Assembly: GCA_026545225.1 (NCBI GenBank)
Contig: CM048849.1
Coordinates: 6,226,041 to 6,290,040 of the forward strand
Direction of reading: 5' to 3'
Length of the DNA: 64,000 nucleotides
Source of the DNA: Cornus controversa
Taxonomy: Eukaryota > Streptophyta > Magnoliopsida > Cornales > Cornaceae
Part shown: piece by piece, positions 23,310-35,113 of the stretch
How positions within the stretch are numbered: the first letter of the stretch is position 1
Layout: every line of letters starts with the position of its first letter
The notes under the pieces: generated by a model
Seen by the model: the letters and a program-made list of their open reading frames with translations, nothing else
Told to the model about the DNA's origin: nothing
The model's database searches: none
Translations under genes and position numbers: made by a program

Positions 23310-24671
23310 TCAAAATCTTTGAATTTCCACAGCACCATGAGGAAAAACCGAAATCACTTGGAATGGTCCATCCCATCTTAAACGCAATTTTTCGGGAAAC
23401 AACCAAAGATTTGAATTGAAGAGCCACACTTTATCACCTGGAGAGAAGGACTTTCGTGAGATATGTTGATCATGAAATGCCTTCGTCCTCTCTTTGTAAA
23501 TTTGTGAACTTTCATAAGCATCACGTCTAAACTCTTCTAATTCATTCAATTGCAACTTTCTCTCTTCCCCATCTCTTTTTGCATCGAAATTGAATTTTTG
23601 GATCGCCTAAAGTGCCTTATGCTCAATCTCTACTGGAAGATGACAGGCTTTCCCATACACCAGCCGATATGGTGACATACCAATAGGAGTCTTGTAAACA
23701 GTCCGATACGCCCATAGCACCTCACTCAATCGCAATGACCAATCTCTTCTATCCGGTCTCACTGTTTTTTCGAGAACATGCTTAATTTCTCGATTGGACA
23801 GCTCTACTTGCCCACTTGTCTGAGGATGATAAGGTGTTGCCACCTTATGTGTCACTGAATATTTAGCAAACAAACCTCTCAAGAATTTATTGCAAAAGTG
23901 AGAACCACCATCACTGATCAAGGCTCGAGGAATTCTGAATCGATTAAGAATATTCTCATGCATGAATTTGATTACCACCTTGTGATCATTGGTTCGAGTT
24001 GCAATAGCCTCCACCCATTTGGAGACGTAGTCCACCCCAACCAGAATATACTCGTAGCCAAAAGAGGGTGGAAAGGGTCCCATAAAATCAATTCCCCAAA
24101 CATCAAAAATTTTAACCACCAGAATGGGGCTCATTGGCATCATATCTCGCCTCGACATTGAACCTAATCTTTGACAGCGATCACAAGTTTTACAAAAAAC
24201 ATATGCATTATGAAACAGAGAAGGCCAAAAGAATCCACATTGAAGTACCTTTGCTGCTATCTTCCTTGCACTGAAATGGCCTCCACATGCCAATGAGTGG
24301 CAGAACTTGAGAATATCTTGAAACTCATGGTCTGGATCACATTGCCGAATAATCTGATCTGGACAATATTTAAATAACTCTGGATCCTCCCAAAAGTAAT
24401 GATGAACTTTAGAGAAGAATCTATCACGTTCTTGCTTGGTCCAGTCTCTTGGCACTTTTTCCGTGGCTAAATAATTCACAATATCTGCATACCATGGTGT
24501 GGAGTTGTCGGATACTCTAAATAATTGCTCCCTCTGAAATGTTTTGGAGGGTGTAGTGCATACAGAATTTACCACAATGGTAGAAAATTGATCTTCAAAC
24601 ATCTTATTTTCCTTCTGTTTTTCTTGCACCTTTATTTCATCTGCAGATTCAACCACATCCTCAGAGTCCAT
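23310..24671 (-). pseudogene. integrase part of the Athila/Tat-like element
   Basis: The largest open frame of the window (24671-23607, 354 residues) is a Ty3/gypsy integrase. It has a zinc-binding block (HSLACGGH ... CKTCDRC, about residues 125-167), then the catalytic core with Asp195 (WGIDFMGP), Asp254 (LISDGGSHF) and Glu290 (GQVELSNRE), a D-D-35-E spacing. The C-terminal part continues in the adjacent stretch 23555-23310 ([26 protein letters not shown]). It acts on element cDNA ends in the nucleus. It is part of a broken element and not a host gene. Confidence 0.92.
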
Positions 24672-24686
24672 GAAGAAAGCATCAGT

Positions 24687-25043
24687 CTAATCTGTAGGAT
24701 TCTCAATAGCATTGAAAATATTAAGTTTAACCTTCATGTTGCCAAATGAAATATCCTTGATCCCCGACCTACAATTTATGCAAGCATCAGCAGTAGCTAA
24801 GAAAGGTCGACCAAGGATCACTGGAATATGCCTCTTCGGATTATGAACTGGCTCAGTGTCAAGTACAATAAAATCAACAGGAAAGTATAACTTGTCCACT
24901 TTAATGAGCACATCTTCAATGATTCCTCGGGGTTGCTTTGTTGATCTATCTGCAAATTGCAATACCACCGAGGTAGGCTTCAATTCTCCTAAGCCCAATT
25001 GTAAGTAGATTGAATAGGGTAGCAAATTCACACTTGCACCCAA
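24687..25043 (-). pseudogene. aspartic protease part of the Athila/Tat-like element
   Basis: The stretch reads MGASVNLLPYSIYLQLGLGE, then VLQFADRSTKQPRGIIEDV and a HIPVILGRPFLATADA block, the flap and ILGRPFL motifs of plant Ty3/gypsy proteases. These enzymes cut the Gag-Pol polyprotein. Confidence 0.88.
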
Positions 25044-25484
25044 ATCAAGAAGAGCTTTATCAACATGATGATCCCCAATGATGCATGAGATAGTTAGGGC
25101 ACCAAGATCTTTGTACTTGGGAGGAGTACACTACTAAATGATAGAACTTACTTGTGATAGCATCACTTTCTTTGGCACATGGCTTTTAGAACGCCTTTTC
25201 TGAGTGCACAAGTCCTTCAAAAATTTATCATAAGGAGGAATTTGCTTGATGGCATCAAGGAGTGGTAAATTAATCTTCACTTGTCGAAACACCTCCATCA
25301 TGTCATGCAGCTTGTCCCCTTACTTCCCCAATTTAGATGCTTCAAGGAAACGTTATGGGAAAGGAGCCTTGGGCTCATAAGGAATTTCAACACTTGGACT
25401 TGTGGTCACTTTTTCTTCTTCTTTCTTCTCACCCACCTTATTATCAATTATTTTCCCACTCCTCAAAGTGGTAATGGCTTGAAC

Positions 25485-26881
25485 TTACTCATAGTGTCGG
25501 TTGCTCGTGGAAGCTTGCATCCCTCTTGGATTAGCAATTGGTTGACTAGGGAGCTTCCCTTCTTCTCTTCTACTCAATGAAGTACCAAGCTTTCCAAACT
25601 GAGATTCCAGTTTGGCAATGGATTGAGAATGCGAGTGCACTAGCTGAACTGTAGATTGTACTGTTGCTGCAGTAGCTTGCACTGTCTCTATAAGAGAATC
25701 AAGCTTGTCAAATTTAGACAAGGTAAGTGTCAGCTTGTCTTTAATAGCAAAAATTCTTTGGGCCATAGGACTTTGTGTTTGATATTGCTGTTGAGGCACA
25801 AAAGTCCTAGGTTGATATGATGGTTGCATTGCTGCCCCTTGGTTACTGTAAGAAAAACAAGGATGATTCCTCCATGTAGGATTGTAAGTATTACCTCGTG
25901 GAGGATTCATTGGTCCAGTGAATGTAGCTTCGACTTGCTCATGTTGAACATCAGAAAATTGCCCCATTGAAGGACAATTGCTCACATTATGCATAGGACT
26001 AGAGCAAATTTTACAAGGGCCTAGCAATGAAGAATTTGAATTAGAAGGAGTTTGATTGGCAGCCATAATTGTTGCTACCTTCTGTGCAATTAAATCAGTG
26101 TCAGTTGGCATAGCTTCTGAAGCACCAACCTCAAAAATCCCATCAGTCTTTCTTGTAGTGCCAGGTCTGCTAGAACGAGTAGAGGACACATGTTGTAGAG
26201 AGTTGTCACTAAGATTTTCAAATAAGGTCCATGCCTCTTCTTCACTCTTCAACATAAAAGTACCTCCACAAGATGCATCTACCATCTGTCTGTTGGCTTC
26301 TGTCAGCCCTTCATGAAAACTCTGCACTAGTTGTCACTTAGGAACTTGATGTGGGGACACTTCCTAAGAAGGTCCTTAAATCTTTCCCATGTCTCATAAA
26401 ATTGTTCCCCCTCATGTTGGGAGAAACCAGTGATAGTACGTCTGAACTGATTGGTCTTCCCTATCGGAAAATACTTCTTGAGAAACTCATGTTGCATCTG
26501 AGTCCAAGTCGTGATAGAACCTGCCGGTAGAGAGTTGAACCAATACTTTGCTTTGTCTTTCAGAGAGAATGGAAAAAGTCTCATTCTGAAAGCATCTTCA
26601 GAGGTTGTGAATTTTGGTAGTTGACCACACTTCAATGAAGTCATCCGCTTGTAAGGGTCTTCTTGAGTCAGCCCAAAATAAGATGGTAGCATCTGAATAA
26701 TGCTGGACTTGATCTCATAATTCTGTGTTGTGACATTAGGCAGTTGAAGACCCGCTGGTGAGGTATATGTCTCAGGAACATAGTTGTCCCTAAGCAATCT
26801 AGCTCTTTCTCCATCAGCATTAGGAACAAGGTTGTTATTCCTCTCTTCTGCCATTTCTTCAATTAATTCTTCCTCTTGCAC
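25485..26881 (-). pseudogene. gag part of the Athila/Tat-like element
   Basis: Two adjoining frames (26881-26327 and 26327-25485) carry a retrotransposon Gag. It has a capsid-like domain with FSLKDKAKYWFNSLPAGSIT and FLKKYFPIGKTNQFRR, then a CKICSSPMHNVSNCP zinc knuckle and a glutamine/proline-rich tail with a coiled-coil-like segment. The domain order fits Athila/Tat Gag. Broken; not host coding sequence. Confidence 0.88.
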
Positions 26882-27103
26882 TATGGTATCAACAGGGATG
26901 TTCCTCTATTGTCTAAGAGTACGTTCAGGCTTAGGATCAAGAGGTATCAAATGATCAACTACAGAACGACGACCTTGCATATATTAGCCAAAAGTACCTA
27001 AAAAGAAAATAAAAACAAAATTAAAAATAAAATATAAAAAGTTTCCTAAACTAAAAATCCAATTAAAATTAATTCTATAAAATCCAATCAATCAAATAGA
27101 TAA

Positions 27104-27122
27104 TCCTTGGCAACAGCACCAA
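27104..27122 (-). other. primer-binding site of the Athila/Tat-like element
   Basis: Read on the minus strand, TGGTGCTGTTGCCAAGGA lies a few bases after the 5' LTR end. It matches 14 of 18 positions of the sequence complementary to plant tRNA-Asp 3' ends, the primer used by Athila/Tat elements. Confidence 0.7.
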
Positions 27123-27126
27123 AAAT

Positions 27127-28638
27127 TGATTCGTGTGTGAGTGTGACTCAAAAAGTATATCAATTAAAATTTTCCACACTTCGCAATAGAACGAATTCCT
27201 TGCAGAATAGGGCTATCGAAAGGGGTATCGTACCTCAGGGATTATGGTTTGATGAGTTGGAATACTGAATTAATTATAATTAAATTTATAAAGAAAAGAA
27301 ATCTGATTTTTAAACTAAACTAATTAAAAAGTAAAATAAAATAAATCAAAGTAGAATAGATATTGAAGATAATAAGAGAGAAATCTAGGGTGTTTGACTT
27401 CACCACTAACTCCACAATCAATGGTCAATTGAATCAACTATAGGGGAATTACATCATGCATAAGTGGTGTCGGTGGCTACAAGCTCACCTTCATCCGTCA
27501 AGAAGATAACATATGATTAAGGCTAAGCCATGGACTATCTTCAATTGGTATGGGCCATCTGCCTAACTACTCTAATCTAAGGTGCAGTATGGTTCATCTT
27601 CTCTAGCCATAATCCATTAAAGCTCTTAATAATATATTCAATGATTATAATTGTGTAATAATCGCTCTCATAATCACAGAAAATAAGAGAGATTGAGTTC
27701 AATAATAACAACTAAATATCTAAGACAAGATAAGAAATCATTGAAACTGAATTTACAAGACTTTTATTGCTCAATTCTATAATAAGAATCCTCTAAATTA
27801 CACAATCTATGCATGTATATAAAGGTCCCCAATAATTAAAACAATCAAACCATTGATGCTTTGTTAGGGCTACATCAAAGCCCTAGTAGATGAATTAGCC
27901 ACTCATGGTAGAAAAAGAAGTTTCAACTGTTGAGGAAGAAGGCATCATCTTCATGAATTATGCGTATGACTTCGTTCTCCAATGGCTCTGTAAATATGTT
28001 TCTATTCTCTTCTCAGCCCTCTCAAACTCTCCAAATCTCTATAATCTCTCTCCAACTCAGCCTCTTATTCTTCACTTTATTCCCCAAGAGAATACACCAA
28101 AGTCCTAATCCAATTAGGAATAAATTAGGGTTTTCCACAGCCCTAATCAGGTGGGTTTTTCCTACTGACTTCGGCCCAACTTTTGACCCACTAGAAGTCC
28201 GATTTACAAAATTTTCATGAAATACAAAAGTGTGCAGAATCAAATTTCGTTCAACCTCACTTAAAAATTATGTCGATTTGAGGCTTGGAAATAAGACTTC
28301 TGGTCTGTTTTCGAAAACGGGATTAAGATTGTATTATGCGCAGATTTGGGCTTCAGGCCCGAAACCTTCTTAAGCAGCTGTAATTCTCTTGGACCTCTTC
28401 CTTGGGCTGATTTGGGTTAAAATAAATGGTTGAATGAATCTCCTTGATGTAGGCTTCATCTACCCATCTTGGATGTCTTCTTTAAAAGCCCAAAAGCATG
28501 GTTTTAATTGAAATAATCATTAAGGCCCTGAAAATACAGAAAACACTAAAACAAAGTAAAATAACAAAATAATCTATCACTAAGAGAATAAAATATATAA
28601 GTTAAGAGGCTAGAATGCGTAACATTCAACGCCGATCA
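27127..28638 (-). repeat. 5' LTR of the Athila/Tat-like element
   Basis: 1,512 bp, the same length as the partner LTR at 17905-19416. It is followed on the plus strand by AAATT, matching the 5 bp before 17905. Confidence 0.93.
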
Positions 28639-28643
28639 AAATT

Positions 28644-29019
28644 GGAACCTAAAACTAGCATGTTACAATTGAAGTTTGGATAGAACTTCGATTAATCGCA
28701 GCTTCGATTAATTGAAAGTACCTCTTTGATTAATCGAACGTACTATTCACAGCATGTGTTGAAACTGTCCCTGACTTCAAACAAACATAGGTCATTCATT
28801 TTAAAACGGATTTGAGAATAGTTTTCTTTGAAATTGAATAATTTTTAATCCTCTTTCTAATAGGCTTGGTCCCATCTTGAAATCTTAGACACATAAAAAA
28901 AGTAAGTCTTGGGATTTAAGGGTTTTAGTTTGTGAACCGATTGGACTTTCATAGTTCACTTCCCCCCCCCCCCCAATTTCCTTTGCTCTTAACCGGGTGT
29001 CAAAAATTAGGGTGTGACA
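28644..29019 (+). repeat. gypsy chromovirus LTR, right portion
   Basis: Continues the LTR cut at 17904. It carries GATTAATCG motifs (28685-28740), a C10 run near 28963-28973, and ends AGGGTGTGACA, the terminus seen at 9009 and 52342. It aligns with 51985-52342. Confidence 0.75.
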
Positions 29020-29192
29020 GGTTATCTAATCAATTTTCATGGTTTTTTGTGAGAAAAATTAGGTACTCTATAGATTGAAACTAGAGCATCTCACCACATT
29101 TCGATTAGTCGAAATCATTCAAAAACTATGAATTAGTGGGGGATCAAATGATAATATAAGAGGAGAACTCTTCAAATTCTAATGTGGTAGGC

Positions 29193-30623
29193 TGATCGGC
29201 GTTGAATGTTACGCATTTTAGCCTTTTAATTTATATATTTTATTCTCTTAGTGATAGATTATTTTGTGATTTTACTTCATTTTAGTGTTTTCTGTATTTT
29301 CAGGGCCTTAATAATTATTTCAGTTAAAACCGTGATTTTGGGGTTTTAAAGAAGACATCCAAGATGGTTAGATGAAGCCTACTTCAAGGAGATTCATTCC
29401 ACCATTTATTTCAACTCAAATCAGCCCAAGGAAGAGGTCCAAGAGAATTACAGTTGCTTAAGAAGGTTTCGGGCCTAAAGCCCAAATCTGCATTTAATAC
29501 AGTCTTAATCCCATTTTGGAAAACGGACCAGAAGTCTTATTTTCGAGCCTCAAATCGACATAATTCTCATTTAAGGTTGAACGAAATTTGATCCTGCACA
29601 CTTTTGTATTTCACGAAAATTCTGTAAATCGGACTTCTAGTGGGTCAAAAGTTGGGCCGAAGTCAGCAGGAAAAACCCACCTGATTAGTGCTGCGGGAAA
29701 ACCTAATTAATTCCTAATTGGATTAGGACTTTGATGTATTCTCTTGGCTATTTAAAGTGACAAATTGGGGCTGTATTGAGAAGGCTTGGCAGCAGCTTGG
29801 AAGAACTTTTGGAATAGAGAATCATTGGAGAACAAGGCGTATCATGAGTGGCTAGTTCAGCCACCAGGGTTTTGATGGAGCCCTAACTAAACATCACTGG
29901 TTTGATTGTTCTAATTATTGGAGATTTTTGTATTCATTCATAGATTGTGTAATTTAGAGGATTCTTCTTATAGAATTGAGCAATAAAAGTCTTATAAATT
30001 CAGTTTCAATGATTTCTTATCTTGTCTTAGATAGTTGATTGTTGTTATTGAACTCGTCCCTCTTATTTTCTGTGATCATAAGAGTGATTATTACACTATG
30101 GTTTTCACTGAATATATTGTTAAGAGCTTTGATGGATTATGCCTAGAGAAGATGAACCATACTGCACCCTAGATTAGAGTAGTTAGGCATATGGCCCATG
30201 CCAATCGAAGATAGTCCATGACTTGGCCTTAATCATATGTTATCTTCTTGAAGGATGGAGGTGAGCTTGTAGCCACCGACACCACTTATGCATGATATGA
30301 TACCCCATAGTTAGTTCAATTGACCATTGATTGTGAAGTTAGTGGTGAAATCAATTACCCTAGACTTATCTTATATTCTCTACACTCCTCAGTTTTTCTT
30401 GCTTTTGTTCAATTGCTTCATTAGTTAATTTAGAATTAAAAATCAGAATTTATTTCTTTTAAATTTAATTAGAATTAATTCCTTATATCCAACTCAGTCA
30501 GACCACAGTCCCTGAGGTTCGACACCCCTTTCGATAGCCCTATTCTGCAAGGAATTCGTTCTATTGCGAAGTGTGAAAATTTTTAATTGATATACTTTTT
30601 GAGTCACACTCACACACGAATCA
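29193..30623 (+). mobile_element. solo LTR of the Athila/Tat-like family, in the copia fossil
   Basis: 1,431 bp, beginning TGATCGGCGTTGAATG and ending CACACACGAATCA, the same ends as the LTRs of the 17905-28638 element but on the plus strand. A perfect target duplication TAGGC flanks it (29188-29192 and 30624-30628). No internal sequence adjoins it. Confidence 0.93.
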
Positions 30624-31099
30624 TAGGCATTGGCATACTTTTCGTTAATGTGATCTCTTTGAAGGATGTCTTCAAATTAAGTTTTGAATTGATCTCATAT
30701 TCATCAAAATGAAACATGTTTGTCTTAATGAGACACTCCATTAATGGTTTGTTTACATTTAAGAAATGTTTCTATTGCAAGTTTCTTGATTCAAGATATT
30801 TCATAAACTTGGTTACATGAATCTAAAACCATAATCTAAAGGATAGTCAATGGTTAATCAGTGATTGAGGTAAGGCTCATATGGATCAATGCATTGCATG
30901 TAGCATGTGAAAATTTTAGTGAAATATCTTTCACGATTATTGTAAGAACACTAATGTCCTGGAATTGATCGATATTGACAAGTCAAAAATGCGCTAATTA
31001 TTTTCGTGAAGGAAAGTATTATGTTATCATTTTTATCGACGATACTAAATTATAATTTTGAAAGCTCCTAAATAGAGGCACGATAAGTATAAAAAGGGA

Positions 31100-31946
31100 A
31101 TGATTGCAATTGTAAGGGAACTGTTGTATCAATATTTTCCTACAAAGTTCCTAACTTCAAAATTTGACATGGTGGTTTCTCGGGGGGCTAATTTTATTTC
31201 AGAAATCAAAATTTGGAGATCCAAACATGGTTTAGCACTTTCACAGCCCAACGATATTGAGAAGATTTTGAAAATTTCTAATTACTTTTCAGATACTGCG
31301 ATCTTTATTCCAACTGATGATATTGTGAAGTCAGTTTGTAATTCAGGCAAAACAATGTATCAATTTTATTCTTGAATTATTGATAGTCTATATGAGGAAA
31401 GACATAGTCTTTGTAGTGGATACTATGATCAAGTACATAAGTAATCCAGGAAAAGGTCTTTTGACTACTCTTGTGAAAATCTTGAGGTACTTGCAATGAA
31501 CTATGGATCATGGATTGCATTTTGGAAAATACCCATCAGTTATTAGAGGCTACAATTATACAATCTAGAATTCTAAAAAGGGGGATTTCTTATCTGTGAT
31601 AGTCTGGATCTTCATACAAAATGGAACTGCAATTTTATGAAAATCAAAAGGGCAAACTTATCTAACCCATTTCACAATAGAATTAGATTTTATAGCATTT
31701 TTCTCTACTGGAGAGAAAGTTGAGTTGCTAAGGAGTATATTGGACGACATTATAATATTGAGTAATCTCATGATGCCCTTAACAATATTTTATGACAATA
31801 AGGTTACAATGTTTCAAGCTAACAAGAAGATTTACAATGGAAAATCTAGACATGTAATGGATTATTTCACTTTGTTATATAAATTAAGGCTAGAACATAT
31901 TTGGTGGATCCACTGTCGAAAGAATTGTGAAAGGACTTGTGTCTGA
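31100..31946 (+). pseudogene. reverse transcriptase / RNase H part of the copia fossil
   Basis: Scattered frames match the end of a copia reverse transcriptase and its RNase H: KFLTSKFDM, then NDIEKILKISNYFSDT, and later FYDNKVTMFQANKKIYNGKS. The order and spacing fit plant copia Pol. Decayed. Confidence 0.8.
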
Positions 31947-32629
31947 GACATCTAGATGGATTGGATTAGAGCCTATAATCAATAATGTTGTATGTTACAT
32001 GAACCTAACCCAGTGATATATCTCCTAGGTTCAATGGAAAAAATAAGTAACATAACAACTTGTGGCATGAATGTTCCTTTCCCAATGATGTGATATATGT
32101 GCTCAATCTTGTAAGTGATGAGGTTGAGATTTGGATATTTTAATGAATCTATAGATTAACCGAATAATATTCTTGTAATAAATAGGTTAAGACTTGGTCT
32201 CTTAATGAATATATATATTAAATTTTTGATTGGGGTGTATAGGATCACTCTCGATAGATTCACTAATTAATCTTGCAATAAGAATGATGGGAATAATTTC
32301 TCTTAATGAGTTCATAACTGATATTCGATTAGAGTGTGCAAGATCACTCTTGAGAGACATACTGATCTGGGTGTGGAAGCAAAGTCACTTCTATAAGATC
32401 TGGATAGGCTTGATTTAGTAGTTTATCTCTGAACAAAAGTGTGTGTGAGGCACTTATGGTTTGTCAACGTGATTCTTAGTTCAAGACTCTATTTACCAAG
32501 TTCCTAGATAAGCCTAGAAATATCTTCATTAGGTAATGATTCAAGTCCAAAAGACACATTTATTAATGCACACTACTGTACCAATCATCCATGAATTATT
32601 TTCTAAATTTTAAAACAAGTGAGAGATTG

Positions 32630-33472
32630 TTGATTTGTGTTTCAAAATTATATATATTTACTTTTATAACTCTCCTGAAATATTTTTAAGTTTATTGGTT
32701 CTCTATCTTATGACATAAAGAATAAGTTGCCGATCGAATTGTTAGATGGAGACTTGAAATTTCCATTTTGCCATTAGCCCACAAAACTGGCAGGTGTGGC
32801 AAGTGCACGGGGTATTGTGATTTATGTTTTGAAAAATGATGGAATGACAAATAATTTATTTCTTAAGTAATTGGAGTTGGACAGCTTTTTGTCATTGTCG
32901 GACTATGTGATTTTATTCATAACCACATTATGATGTCATTGCCATTACTTGCTCGCATGTTTACATGATTACATACATGTAACACTCATGAATTATTGAT
33001 TAAATTAGTTAAAATATCATCCAGTGTACTTTTGCTCACCCCCTCCCTAACAACATTTTAGAGATGACAGAGACGGGACTGGAGCCAATTAATTCTTGAT
33101 AACACGCATGCTTATATTCTACTGGAAATTCTAGCTGTCTAGATTACCTTCTTGTCTTTATCTCGAACATATAATAATATTAGAAGTTGAAAGGTGTTGA
33201 CCTTGTCATTTTAATTCTGGAAATGTGATTTATTTTATTTTATTTTATTTTATTTTATAATTTTCTTAATAATTTTTCATAAATAACTTGTAACTTCTGA
33301 CTTTTGAATTGCTTGATTAAATATATTTAATTATCCATAAGTATGGAGCCTATAAAAAGGGGCCTAGGATGAGCCCTATACAGACACATAACATATTCAG
33401 TTCAAAATATAGTGAGGGGGTGACCAAGTCCGAAGAAATTTCAGTGAAACTCCAAAGAAGTTTCCGTTGAGA
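32630..33472 (+). repeat. copia LTR (start and middle)
   Basis: Begins TGTTGATTTGTG after a purine-rich tract. It contains TTTTATTTTATTTTA-type repeats (33230-33258) and a TATAAAAAGGGGCC promoter-like stretch near 33351. The 3' end cannot be placed because of the foldback insertion and duplicated flank that follow. Confidence 0.6.
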
Positions 33473-34464
33473 TGTCAAGGTTCCGTTAATAAAGATTCTG
33501 ATGAAGTTTAATTTAGGTAGTCAAACTCAAAATTCCAAAGAGGTTTTGGTAGATGTTTGACAACGAAATTTTAGAATTCTAATCAGTTTTTCAATAACAA
33601 GATTATGGAATTCTAGGAATTCCATTCTAGTAACGTTTTCAATTTATATATAGGCCAAAGTGCAATAAACCCCCTCTGGTTTCAAAATAGTGCACAATAC
33701 CCCCCTCTCCTTTTTTTGGATGCAACAAACACCCTCCAACTTACAAATTGGTACAATTTGCCCAAATTTGGCATTATTTGGATTAAAAATTGACTTAAAA
33801 GGACAAAAATACCCGCACAAATAAAAAAAAAACTGATCAATTTACTATAAAATACCAAAAAAATTTACCCAAAGAAAGAATTTTAATTTATCGAAAAAAT
33901 TTACCCAAAAAAAGAACTTTAATTCATCAATTTTTTTCTGTAAATTTATTTCGGTATTTTTTTGGTAATTTTTTTCGTTATCTTTCAAAAAATTCAAGTT
34001 CTTTTTTTGGTATTTTTCACCAAGTTAAAGTTCTTTTTTCAGTAGCTTTTGCTAATAATGTAAAATTAAAGTTCTTTTTTTTTTGGTAATTGTTTTGGGT
34101 ATTTTTCAGAAAATTAATCAATTTTATTTTTATTTTTGTGAGGGTATTTTTATCATTTTAAGTCAATTTTTAATCCAAATAGTGCCAAATAGGGTAAATT
34201 GCACCAATTTGTAAGTTGAAGGATGTTTGTTGCACTCAAAAAAAAGGAGAAGGGGATTTTGTGCACCATTTTGAAACTAGAGGAGGGTTTATGTCAAGGT
34301 TCCGTTAATAAAGATTCTGGTGAAGTTTAATTTAGGTAGTCAAACTCAAAATTCCAAAGAGATTTTGGTAGATGTTTGACAACGAAATTTTAGAATTCTA
34401 ATCAGTTTTTCAATAACAAGATTATGGAATTCTAGGAATTCCATTTTGGTAACGTTTTCAATTT

Positions 34465-34466
<2 letters not shown>
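33473..34466. repeat. 178-bp direct duplication (33473-33650 and 34292-34466) around a foldback element
   Basis: Both copies start TGTCAAGGTTCCGTTAATAA and end near ACGTTTTCAATTTA, with about half a dozen differences. The foldback element fills the gap between them. Such a long direct duplication is not a normal target-site duplication. Confidence 0.85.
33653..34291. mobile_element. foldback / long-TIR non-autonomous transposon
   Basis: About 165 bp at each end are inverted copies of one another (roughly 85% alike by eye). The left arm starts GGCCAAAGTGCAATAAACCC; the right arm ends at ...AGGAGGGTTTA, lacking the outer 13 bases or so of the left arm. The middle is AT-rich with repeated TTTTTTCGGTATTTTT-like pieces and has no ORF. 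The arms with AATTGCACC motifs resemble widespread plant Mutator-like or foldback MITEs. Confidence 0.75.
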
Positions 34467-34501
<35 letters not shown>

Positions 34502-34733
34502 CTCGAATATAATTTCTTAAAATTATATTTTATTTTAGACGAATGATTGGATAAAGATGAATACATGAGGAGTGTCAGTGGATATTGGTGGAGTGCCAAT
34601 ATCAACTCCCTTTAGTGGCCCTTATGTTTAATTAATCCATAAAATCATGTTGCCACTCCAACCGAATCCATTTAAGTTTGTGTGAGACATAAATACATAA
34701 TCCATGTGGAGTATTGTTGGTGTGTTGTATCAG

Positions 34734-35066
34734 GTAAATAGTGAGCATCCCTTGGCCAAGGCCGTTGTTGAGTATGGAAAGAAATTTAAAGAAGATGAAG
34801 AGAATCCTGTCTGGCCAGAAGCTCGAGACTTTGAATCTATAACTGGCCACGGTGTTAAGGCTGTTGTTCGGAACAAAGAAATACTTGTTGGAAACAAGAG
34901 CTTGATGTTGAACCACAACATTGCCATCCCAATTGATGCTGAAGAAATGCTTGCAGAAACTGAAGAGTTGGCTCAAACAGGAATTCTTGTAGCTATAGAT
35001 GGGGAACTGACAGGAGTTCTAGCCGTTTCTGATCCATTGAAGCCTACTGCTCAGGAAGTCATTTCC
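34734..35066 (+). pseudogene. orphan exon of an HMA5-like copper-transporting P1B-ATPase
   Basis: The 111 codons start after a TTGTATCAG acceptor and are open throughout: VNSEHPLAKAVVEYGKKF, ARDFESITGHGVKAVVRNKE, LVGNKSLMLNHN and AQTGILVAIDGELTGVLAVSDP. This is the nucleotide-binding domain of HMA5/RAN1-type heavy-metal ATPases, with the SEHPLA and GxG (GHGVKA) ATP-binding motifs; the enzymes pump Cu(I) across membranes. The following residues (ILKSMxIxSIMVTGDN in the family) are absent: coding similarity stops at AQEVIS, where a hairpin begins. No other exon of the roughly 980-residue protein was found within the window. A captured or left-over gene fragment. Confidence 0.9.
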
Positions 35067-35113
35067 TGGTTATTAGGGACCAAAAAAACCTTGGTCCCTA
35101 CTAACCAGGAAAT
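35061..35113. repeat. 53-bp hairpin at the broken end of the HMA5-like exon
   Basis: Two 23-base arms (35061-35083 and 35091-35113) are inverted copies with one mismatch and enclose a 7-base loop. The left arm starts ATTTCCTGGTTATTAGGGAC. The hairpin overlaps the last two matching codons of the exon. Confidence 0.9.

Larger units (their letters stand above)
17905..28638 (-). mobile_element. Athila/Tat-like Ty3/gypsy LTR retrotransposon fossil with both LTRs
   Basis: A 10.7-kb element read on the minus strand. Its two LTRs (17905-19416 and 27127-28638) are each 1,512 bp, start TGATCGGCG and end CGAATCA on the minus strand. A perfect 5-bp target duplication AAATT flanks it (17900-17904, 28639-28643). 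A primer-binding site resembling the tRNA-Asp type lies beside the 5' LTR (27104-27122), and a TTTGAGGGTG tract beside the 3' LTR. Recognisable parts are gag, protease, integrase and a further region 3' of integrase; not all pol parts could be recognised. It is broken (several breaks) but fairly young: about 7 differences in the first 280 LTR bases. It inserted into a chromovirus LTR. Confidence 0.92.
29020..33650 (+). mobile_element. Ty1/copia fossil, 3' part
   Basis: An old copia element. Recognisable parts are the end of the reverse transcriptase (about 31090-31380, KFLTSKFDM and EIKIWRSKHGLALSQPNDIE), RNase H (about 31380-31950, SNPGKGLLTTLVKILRYL and YNGKSRHVMDY), then a 3' untranslated region, a purine-rich AAGTGAGAGAT tract and an LTR start (from about 32630, TGTTGATTTGTG). 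A solo LTR (29193-30623) is inserted in it. The element is broken with more than ten breaks and its 5' part is missing. Confidence 0.78.

Noticed and set aside
23898-24161. Plus-strand frame of 87 residues
   Set aside because: Antisense shadow of the integrase frame on the minus strand.
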